In this document: positions 1 through 5,186 of the stretch, in pieces
Numbering within the stretch: position 1 is the first letter of the stretch
How the letters are laid out: the number at the start of each line of letters is the position of its first letter
NCBI GenBank assembly: GCA_030590275.1
Contig: JAUUYV010000171.1
Location: forward strand, 1-5,186
DNA length: 5,186 bases
Reading direction: 5' to 3'
Source: Porticoccaceae bacterium
GTDB lineage: Bacteria; Pseudomonadota; Gammaproteobacteria; Pseudomonadales; Porticoccaceae
Position numbers and translations under genes: made by a program
The notes under the pieces: generated by a model
Told to the model about the DNA's origin: nothing
Databases searched by the model: none
Seen by the model: only the letters and a program-made list of their open reading frames with translations

Positions 1-135
1 AGCGGAATAGTGGGTTACACCTTCATCGTCAACCCATCGATATAACTTAGCTGCCCAGCTGAGAGAAGTATTAAGCGAGAGCGCACAGAAAATCACTATA
101 GCCACGACAATAGAGGGATACATCTTGTTTGTCAT
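1..135 (-). CDS. DUF4124 domain-containing secreted protein, N-terminal part
   Basis: Reading leftward from the ATG at 135-133 gives 45 codons without a stop, running off the window edge. The product starts MTNKMYPSIVVAIVIF and has a short basic N-terminus, a hydrophobic core at about residues 8-23 and a likely signal peptidase I site after SWA (residue 28). The mature part begins AKLYRWVDDEGVTHYS. The pattern of a basic residue, Y-R-W-V-D-[DE]-[EN]-G, then a Y-S pair is typical of DUF4124, a small domain at the start of many exported gammaproteobacterial proteins of unknown function. A GGAG ribosome site (complement of 145-148) lies nine bases before the ATG, which favours it over the in-frame ATG at 123. 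The gene is divergent from the ilv genes. Related genomes, as I recall, also have a DUF4124 gene here. The function is unknown, and the C-terminal part that might inform it is outside the window. Confidence 0.85.
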   Translation of the reverse strand, partial: MTNKMYPSIVVAIVIFCALSLNTSLSWAAKLYRWVDDEGVTHYSA

Positions 136-214
136 TCGCAGATACTCCGAATTCGTTGATGTGGTTATTTATCCAGGTTCCGTGCTTGCAAGCTTAGATA
201 AAGCGGACGCAAAG

Positions 215-220
215 ATTATA
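215..220 (-). promoter_or_regulatory. Candidate -10 box for the divergent DUF4124 gene
   Basis: On the minus strand these bases read TATAAT, a perfect sigma-70 -10 hexamer. It lies 80 bases before the DUF4124 start codon. No good -35 hexamer sits at 16-18 bases. A TG pair is present upstream but one base too far for a classical extended -10. This is a plausible promoter from motif and position only. Confidence 0.4.
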
Positions 221-433
221 CGCATTGTAGGTATAAAAAAGAGTGTTTTGTGCGATATGTCTACTGTTTTGTGAGGTGGTGCGTATAACTTGTTGTCTTG
301 ATTGTAGGTAATAGTTTGAACCTTGGCGTGTATCTGCTTGACGGGCCGAACTACTCGGTTTAAGGTTGCCCGCTTGTAAGTCTCTAAACGCTATACGTAT
401 TGGGGCTTGCGTCAGGTAAACGTAAACAGCGTA

Positions 434-468
434 TGCAGGACATCAAAGGGTGGCACTACCCTGCACCC
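434..468 (+). other. Overlapping, mutually exclusive inverted repeats in the ilvI upstream region
   Basis: TGCAGG at 434-439 is an exact inverted repeat of CCTGCA at 460-465. Within the same stretch GGGTG (448-452) can pair with CACCC (464-468), and GGGT (448-451) with ACCC (458-461). The right-hand arms share bases, so only one of these helices can form at a time. This could be an RNA switch element if transcription starts upstream of it, or it could be chance. No T-run follows. Confidence 0.3.
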
Positions 469-539
469 AGCGGCGGTTAAAATCGTGTTACGGTTTGTTT
501 CTGTGTTTTTAGCACTTCTTAAGGAAGAAAAAATACAGT

Positions 540-556
540 TCGGGGATAAACTCCGA
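540..556 (+). other. Small hairpin in the ilvI upstream region
   Basis: TCGGGG (540-545) pairs with CTCCGA (551-556) around a five-base ATAAA loop, giving six pairs including one G-U. It is too short to call functional on its own. Confidence 0.25.
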
Positions 557-590
557 TTGTTCAGACCAATAATACTAACCGCAGTCGGCA

Positions 591-606
591 TCGACATTTC
601 TGTCGA
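591..606 (+). other. Perfect six-base hairpin with tetraloop
   Basis: TCGACA (591-596) and TGTCGA (601-606) are exact reverse complements around a TTTC loop. As DNA this is also a near-palindromic 16-bp site that a dimeric regulator could bind. A T-run begins only at 628, too far away for an intrinsic terminator. Confidence 0.35.
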
Positions 607-654
607 GTCTTGGTATTCCCGCATTAGTTTTTCGTCGCAATTATCAACTATTGT

Positions 655-674
655 TGTGCTGTGCTGTGCTGTGC
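655..674 (+). repeat. Four exact tandem copies of TGTGC
   Basis: Four uninterrupted copies of the pentamer TGTGC occupy these 20 bases and are followed by one extra T. The tract ends 22 bases before the candidate extended -10 for ilvI, so it lies at and just upstream of the expected -35 position. Because the unit is five bases, a gain or loss would shift half a helical turn between upstream sites and the promoter. Confidence 0.9.
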
Positions 675-696
675 TTTCGTTTTTGGGTTGGCATCT

Positions 697-705
697 TGGT
701 ATAAG
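697..705 (+). promoter_or_regulatory. Candidate extended -10 promoter for ilvIH
   Basis: The bases TGGTATAAG fit the extended -10 pattern TGn followed by a hexamer matching TATAAT at five of six positions. No good -35 is present, which extended -10 promoters can tolerate. Transcription would start near 712 and leave a leader of about 50 bases before the GTG. It was chosen from motif and position. Other promoters further upstream cannot be excluded. Confidence 0.35.
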
Positions 706-749
706 AGTATATGGCCGATTCGAGCCTGGTTGTTATTAATAACTGTAAC

Positions 750-754
750 GAGGA
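750..754 (+). promoter_or_regulatory. Ribosome binding site that fixes the GTG start of ilvI
   Basis: GAGGA ends nine bases before the GTG at 764. The protein read from this GTG begins at the usual position for the family ([13 protein letters not shown] against the family's E-x-L-S-G-A-E), so GTG rather than a later ATG is the start. Confidence 0.8.
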
Positions 755-763
755 CAAGTTAAA

Positions 764-2509
764 GTGGATCATCTTTCTGGCGGTGAAATTGTTATTCGCG
801 CACTCAGAGACGCCGGCGTTAAACATTTATGGGGCTATCCGGGCGGAGCGGCCTTACACATTTATGATGCTTTATTTCGGCAAGACGATGTGCAGCATAT
901 ATTGGTGCGTCATGAGCAGGCGGCGACGCATGCCGCCGACGCTTATGCTAGAGCGACCGGCGAAGTGGGGGCAGTTCTGGTTACCTCGGGTCCCGGTGCC
1001 ACCAACGCAATTACTGGTATTGCCACGGCTTATATGGATTCTATTCCGATGGTGATAGTTTCAGGCCAGGTTGCCCAGGAAAAGATAGGAGATGATGCTT
1101 TTCAGGAAACCGATATGATCGGCATATCGCGGCCCGTCGTAAAACACAGCTACCTGGTGAAACGGGCAGAGGATATTGCTGAAACTATTGCCAGGGCATT
1201 TTATCTTGCTGGAACTGGTCGACCTGGCCCAGTAGTGGTTGATATCCCTAAAGATGTGACGGATCCAAACCACAAGGTGGCTTATCACTACCCGGAAAAA
1301 ATTAAAATCCGCTCTTATCAACCCACTATTCGCGGGCATTCGGGCCAGATCCGTCGTGCGGTAGCGGTATTAATGGGTGCTAAACGTCCAATAATCTATG
1401 CTGGCGGTGGAGTGGTTTTGGGGAATGCGTCGGAACAGCTTACGCGCCTGGCTCAAATGCTCAATTACCCAGTGACCAATACGTTAATGGGGCTTGGCGG
1501 TTATCCCGGAAGTGATCGACAGTTTGTCGGTATGTTGGGTATGCATGGTACTTGCGAGGCAAACATGGCGATGCATCACGCCGATGTCATTCTTGCGGTG
1601 GGGGCTCGCTTCGATGATCGGGTGACCAACACCCCGGAACGATTCTGCCCAGAGGCAAAGATTATCCATATTGATATTGATCCGTCGACTATAGCCAAGA
1701 CTGTGCCAATCGATATACCCATTGTTGGGGCGTGTAGTACTGTGCTAGATGACATGATTGCCTTAATCGAAGGCGGTGATATGACATCAACACTTCCGGA
1801 TCGGGAGGCTTTGAGCGAATGGTGGAATCAAATTGACGAATGGCGTAAACGTCACGGGATCTATACAGAATCTCGGCATGAGCCTAGCGTCGGTTCACTT
1901 ATTAAACCGCAGGATGTGGTCAAGACACTTTATAAAGTGACCGAAGGTAATGCCTATATTACTTCCGATGTAGGGCAGCACCAGATGTTTGCGGCGCAAT
2001 ATTATCTATTCGATAAGCCTCGGCAGTGGTTTAACTCTGGTGGTCTGGGGACCATGGGTTATGGCTTACCCGCAGCAATGGGTGTACAGATGGCTCACCC
2101 CAATGCCGATGTAGCCTGCATCACTGGTGAGGGCAGTATCCAGATGTGTATACAGGAGCTGTCTACCTGTACCCAACACCAGTTGCCGGTAAAAATCATT
2201 AATTTAAATAATCGAGCCCTGGGTATGGTCAGACAGTGGCAGGACATGCAGTACAGTAGCCGCTACTCACAAACGCTGTACGAGGATTCACTGCCTGATT
2301 TTGTGAAACTAGCGGAGGCCTATGGTCATGTGGGGATGCGGGTTGAGCATATCGATGAGCTGGAAGATAAACTCCGAGAATGTTTTAGTCTGAAAGACCG
2401 GGTGGTATTTATGGATATTCAAGTTGATACTAATGAACACGTTTATCCCATGCATGTGTCACCCGGTTCTATGCGTGATATGTGGCTGAGTAAAACGGAG
2501 CGCACCTGA
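764..2509 (+). CDS. ilvI: Acetolactate synthase (acetohydroxyacid synthase) large, catalytic subunit
   Basis: This 581-residue enzyme condenses pyruvate with a second pyruvate or with 2-oxobutyrate, using thiamine diphosphate, Mg and a structural FAD, in the cytoplasm. It is the first common step to valine/leucine and isoleucine. The N-terminal pyrimidine-binding domain (about 1-165) holds GYPGGA at 24-29, the activating glutamate E51 in RHEQ, and [12 protein letters not shown]. The central domain covers about 190-325. The C-terminal pyrophosphate-binding domain (about 385-535) carries the metal site G455-E456-G457 and N482/N483. The tail ends WLSKTERT, as in E. coli IlvI (574 residues). E456 replaces the textbook Asp of the GDG motif, and I recall Glu here in Pseudomonas-type homologues too. 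The stop overlaps ilvH by one base, implying coupled synthesis of the two subunits. The alternative name ilvB is also used for this gene. Confidence 0.97.
   Translation: MDHLSGGEIVIRALRDAGVKHLWGYPGGAALHIYDALFRQDDVQHILVRHEQAATHAADAYARATGEVGAVLVTSGPGATNAITGIATAYMDSIPMVIVSGQVAQEKIGDDAFQETDMIGISRPVVKHSYLVKRAEDIAETIARAFYLAGTGRPGPVVVDIPKDVTDPNHKVAYHYPEKIKIRSYQPTIRGHSGQIRRAVAVLMGAKRPIIYAGGGVVLGNASEQLTRLAQMLNYPVTNTLMGLGGYPGSDRQFVGMLGMHGTCEANMAMHHADVILAVGARFDDRVTNTPERFCPEAKIIHIDIDPSTIAKTVPIDIPIVGACSTVLDDMIALIEGGDMTSTLPDREALSEWWNQIDEWRKRHGIYTESRHEPSVGSLIKPQDVVKTLYKVTEGNAYITSDVGQHQMFAAQYYLFDKPRQWFNSGGLGTMGYGLPAAMGVQMAHPNADVACITGEGSIQMCIQELSTCTQHQLPVKIINLNNRALGMVRQWQDMQYSSRYSQTLYEDSLPDFVKLAEAYGHVGMRVEHIDELEDKLRECFSLKDRVVFMDIQVDTNEHVYPMHVSPGSMRDMWLSKTERT
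2497..2500 (+). promoter_or_regulatory. Ribosome binding site of ilvH inside the end of ilvI
   Basis: GGAG lies within the last ilvI codons, eight bases before the ilvH ATG, which shares its A with the ilvI stop (TGATG). This supports translational coupling. Confidence 0.75.
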
Positions 2510-3000
2510 TGAGACGTATTTTATCGGTACTGATGGAAAATGAGCCTGGTGCGTTGTCCCGCGTGGTTGGACTGTTTTCTCAGCGTGGCTATAACATAGA
2601 CACATTGGCGGTAGCACCTACAGAGGATCAAAGCCTGTCTCGACTTACCTTAACAACCCGTGGGGATGATCGGGTAATAGAGCAAATAACGAAGCAACTC
2701 AATAAGTTAGTTGATATAGTTAAAGTAAATGATCTTTCTGATGGCCCGCATATTGAGCGCGAATTACTGCTGGTTAAAGTTCGGGCCTCTGGTGCCCAAA
2801 GAGCTGAAATTAAGCGTTGTGTTGATATTTTTAGAGGCCAGATTATCGATGTTAGCGCTACAAGCTATGTGATTCAGGTGGCGGGCAGTAGCAACAAACT
2901 CGATGCTTTTGTGGATGCTTTGGGCGACGCCGGTATTTTAGAGGTGGTACGTTCTGGCATATCCGGTATCATGCGCGGCGAAAAAGCCCTACGAGTGTGA
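2509..3000 (+). CDS. ilvH: Acetolactate synthase small, regulatory subunit
   Basis: This 163-residue protein is the same length as E. coli IlvH and closely similar along its whole length. It binds the large subunit, raises its activity and confers valine feedback inhibition. Residues 1 to about 78 form an ACT domain, starting [20 protein letters not shown]11, G14 and N29, which in E. coli IlvH are tied to valine binding or resistance, are all present, so the enzyme is probably valine-sensitive. Residues from about 84 to 157 form the C-terminal small-subunit domain, with FRGQIIDV and LDAFVDAL. The start is fixed by the TGATG overlap and the conserved MRRI N-terminus. It forms one transcription unit with ilvI. 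ilvC follows only after a 339-bp gap. The name ilvN is also used for this gene. Confidence 0.97.
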   Translation: MRRILSVLMENEPGALSRVVGLFSQRGYNIDTLAVAPTEDQSLSRLTLTTRGDDRVIEQITKQLNKLVDIVKVNDLSDGPHIERELLLVKVRASGAQRAEIKRCVDIFRGQIIDVSATSYVIQVAGSSNKLDAFVDALGDAGILEVVRSGISGIMRGEKALRV

Positions 3001-3001
3001 G

Positions 3002-3031
3002 TTGTAAAGCGGCTCCTAATTAAGTTATAAA
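3002..3031 (+). promoter_or_regulatory. Candidate sigma-70 promoter for ilvC
   Basis: TTGTAA (3002-3007, four of six matches to TTGACA) and TATAAA (3026-3031, five of six to TATAAT) are 18 bases apart, directly after the ilvH stop. It would give an ilvC transcript with a leader of about 300 bases containing all the structures listed below it. The call rests on motif match only. Confidence 0.4.
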
Positions 3032-3100
3032 TGGTATATCCACAGCTTAAGGTGGTCCGTTGGTTTCGATGTTTAAAGCGACTAGAGCCTGCCATAATAG

Positions 3101-3138
3101 CTTTAAATTGGGCTAACGACTTTAAACCGGGTCAACGG
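3101..3138 (+). repeat. Imperfect 19-bp tandem repeat upstream of ilvC
   Basis: Two units starting at 3101 and 3120 share the pattern CTTTAAA-nn-GGG-nn-AACG. Over 20 aligned bases 15 match and all five differences are transitions. A third TTTAAA lies at 3072-3077. The 19-bp period is close to two helical turns, as expected if two protein dimers bind side by side, but no regulator is recognised. Confidence 0.55.
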
Positions 3139-3148
3139 CTTTTCAAAC

Positions 3149-3183
3149 GCTGTTCCATGGCTGATGTTAAGTGCTATTCCATG
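3149..3183 (+). repeat. Pair of 11-bp direct repeats 24 bp apart
   Basis: GCTGTTCCATG (3149-3159) and GCTATTCCATG (3173-3183) differ at one base. They follow immediately after the 19-bp tandem repeat. They could be binding sites or remnants of duplication. Confidence 0.5.
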
Positions 3184-3213
3184 AAGTGCATTGGCTAGTA
3201 GCTGGGATGAATG

Positions 3214-3249
3214 CCCGAAGCAGGAGGTTTTTCTGTCGGGAAGTCTCCT
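3214..3249 (+). other. Foldable RNA element with two competing helices in the ilvC leader
   Basis: Helix A pairs 3222-3230 (AGGAGGTTT) with 3241-3249 (AAGTCTCCT), making nine pairs including two wobbles around a ten-base loop. Helix B pairs CCCGA (3214-3218) with TCGGG (3236-3240), which is the 3' half of helix A's loop. The strands interleave but no base separates the two 3' arms, so a classical pseudoknot is strained and the helices are more likely alternatives. GGAGG (3223-3227) resembles a ribosome site yet has no ATG, GTG or TTG start at a suitable distance. Confidence 0.4.
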
Positions 3250-3272
3250 CAAGATTTAAGTAGAGGCTCCAC

Positions 3273-3290
3273 CACTAAGGAAGGTGTTTA

Positions 3291-3293
<3 letters not shown>
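3273..3293 (+). promoter_or_regulatory. Hairpin holding the leader-ORF ribosome site and start codon
   Basis: CACTAA (3273-3278) is an exact inverted repeat of TTAGTG (3288-3293). The nine-base loop contains GGAAGG, the core of a good ribosome site (AAGGAAGG, 3277-3284), and the 3' arm contains the GTG of the short ORF below. A T-rich stretch including seven T's (3310-3316) follows, but the A/T-rich six-base stem is too weak and too distant for a confident terminator. Confidence 0.35.
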
Positions 3294-4359
<1,066 letters not shown>

Positions 4360-4421
4360 TTTGTTAGAGTGATATTGCTCGATCCGAAAAAAGGGTAGAC
4401 TTTAGACCGTTGACTGTGATT

Positions 4422-4428
4422 GAGGTGA
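4422..4428 (+). promoter_or_regulatory. Ribosome binding site of pssA
   Basis: GAGGTGA lies six bases before the ATG at 4435, in the 75-bp gap after ilvC. The gap shows no hairpin followed by a T-run, so transcription probably reads through from ilvC. The best promoter-like pair in the gap (TTGCTC and TAGACT, 15 bases apart) is too weak to call. Confidence 0.7.
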
Positions 4429-4434
4429 ATAATA

Positions 4435-5186
4435 ATGGCTGAGCCGATAGTACCTTTTAAACAGCAGGCTGTGTCCGGTAGTGAGGGCAATGATACGGGT
4501 GCTGGCGGCGGCAAAACTAACAAGGAGGATAAAGCCTTTGTCGGGGTGCCGGATGATGAACAGGATGTGGCACGGCGTAAAGGCGTTTATTTACTACCGA
4601 ACCTGCTAACCAGCGGTGCGCTATTTGCCGGATTTTACGCCATCCTGGCTGCAATGGATGGCAACTTTGTGTTCGCCTCAGTCGCAATTTATGTCGCTAT
4701 GTTATTTGATGGTCTGGACGGTCGTGTCGCTCGGCTTACCAATACCCAGAGTGAGTTTGGGGTGCAGTATGACAGCCTGTCGGATATGGTCTCTTTTGGT
4801 GTCGCTCCAGCGGTTTTGATGTTCAGCTGGATACTGGAGAGTCTGGGTAATTTTGGCTGGGCTGCAGCTTTTGTTTATGCCTCCTGTGCTGCCCTGCGTC
4901 TGGCTCGTTTTAATGTGCAGGTTGGTTCCACAGACAAACGCTATTTTATCGGTCTGGCAAGCCCCGCTGCTGCGGGACTGGTAGCTGCTATCGTGTGGTT
5001 TGCCCATGATAGTGAGGCGACCACAGCGCTTGCTGTCACGGCTACACTAGTAACTGCGGCGACAGGTTTGTTGATGGTGGCGAATGTACGCTATCACAGT
5101 GCTAAAGCGATAGATTTTAAGGGCCGGGTGCCTTTTTTTTCTATCTTAGCGGCGGTCATGTTGTTCGTGGTTATTAGTCTTGATCC
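4435..5186 (+). CDS. pssA: CDP-diacylglycerol--serine O-phosphatidyltransferase, 3' end cut by window
   Basis: 250 codons are present and the frame is open at the right edge. The Pseudomonas homologue is, as I recall, about 270 residues, so little is missing. The enzyme transfers phosphatidyl from CDP-diacylglycerol to serine in the inner membrane, the first committed step to phosphatidylethanolamine. The CDP-alcohol phosphatidyltransferase signature is complete: D92, D95-G96, A99-R100, G109, D113 and D117. Hydrophobic segments lie at about 51-73, 78-90, 118-134, 140-153, 171-190, 198-216 and 232-249, fitting the membrane-embedded (Bacillus-type) family rather than the peripheral E. coli enzyme. 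Residues 1-48 form a hydrophilic, Gly-rich and acidic tail before the core, a feature I recall in Pseudomonas-type PssA. Its link to ilvC is positional and not metabolic. Confidence 0.93.
   Translation, partial: MAEPIVPFKQQAVSGSEGNDTGAGGGKTNKEDKAFVGVPDDEQDVARRKGVYLLPNLLTSGALFAGFYAILAAMDGNFVFASVAIYVAMLFDGLDGRVARLTNTQSEFGVQYDSLSDMVSFGVAPAVLMFSWILESLGNFGWAAAFVYASCAALRLARFNVQVGSTDKRYFIGLASPAAAGLVAAIVWFAHDSEATTALAVTATLVTAATGLLMVANVRYHSAKAIDFKGRVPFFSILAAVMLFVVISLD

Larger units (their letters stand above)
136..763. other. Divergent intergenic region between the DUF4124 gene and ilvI
   Basis: This 628-bp stretch separates two genes transcribed away from each other, so it should hold both promoters and the ilvI leader. 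I see no tRNA, IS end or convincing protein gene. The only long plus-strand frame (407-739, about 110 codons from a TTG) lacks a ribosome site and a recognisable domain. The visible structure comprises overlapping inverted repeats at 434-468, small hairpins at 540-556 and 591-606, a pentamer repeat at 655-674 and an extended -10 at 697-705. A weak inverted repeat is also present, CGGGC at 342-346 with GCCCG at 368-372. None of the hairpins is directly followed by a T-run, so a standard attenuator-terminator is not evident. Confidence 0.7.

Noticed and set aside
159..197. Twelve-codon ATG frame with Leu, Ile and Val (MWLFIQVPCLQA) in the divergent region.
   Set aside because: There is no ribosome site, no hairpin and T-run behind it, and it is about 570 bases from ilvI.
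338..366. TTGACG as a -35 for a plus-strand promoter.
   Set aside because: The -35 matches five of six, but the bases at the right distance (TAAGGT at 361-366) match TATAAT at only three of six.
433..480. Fifteen-codon ATG frame lying across the 434-468 inverted repeats.
   Set aside because: The nearest AGG is 16 bases from the ATG and the codons show no enrichment for branched-chain amino acids.
711..1055. ATG frame before and into ilvI with a Leu-Val-Val-Ile codon run (residues 6-9), resembling a leader peptide.
   Set aside because: It runs 290 bases inside ilvI in another frame, has only a weak AAGAG three bases from the ATG, and its ATG falls at or before the transcription start predicted from the extended -10. 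The run is most likely chance.
4403..4409. TAGACCG shared by the regions before ilvC (3322-3328) and pssA.
   Set aside because: A seven-base match across a few hundred bases is expected by chance and the two sites lie at different distances from their starts.

Overview
The window is an ordinary gammaproteobacterial housekeeping locus for branched-chain amino acid synthesis with a phospholipid gene behind it. The order is a divergent DUF4124 gene, then acetolactate synthase large and small subunits, ketol-acid reductoisomerase, and phosphatidylserine synthase. From memory this is the order in Pseudomonas and relatives (ilvI-ilvH-ilvC-pssA). Base composition is balanced and the proteins look like those of Pseudomonadales/Cellvibrionales-type, possibly marine, gammaproteobacteria. 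The genus cannot be fixed by eye.

Layout: 1-135 (minus) is the start of a secreted DUF4124 protein that runs off the left edge. 136-763 is a 628-bp divergent intergenic region. It has no convincing gene, but carries a perfect -10 box for the minus strand, several small hairpins, a fourfold TGTGC repeat and an extended -10 candidate for ilvI. 764-2509 is ilvI (GTG start) and 2509-3000 is ilvH, which overlaps it by one base. 3001-3339 is a second long gap. It holds a candidate promoter, two imperfect direct-repeat pairs, a foldable element and a possible 22-codon leader ORF that overlaps the ilvC start. 3340-4359 is ilvC and 4435-5186 is pssA, cut by the right edge.

IlvI and IlvH form the valine-sensitive acetohydroxyacid synthase that makes acetolactate and acetohydroxybutyrate. 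IlvC then isomerises and reduces these products. Together they are the first two steps of valine, leucine and isoleucine synthesis. PssA makes phosphatidylserine, the precursor of phosphatidylethanolamine, and is probably reached by read-through because no terminator is visible before it. No mobile element, CRISPR array, tRNA or rRNA is visible. I found no clear new system. The points most worth a second look are the two non-coding leaders, above all the Leu/Ile/Val-codon-containing ORF with a good ribosome site directly over the ilvC start.
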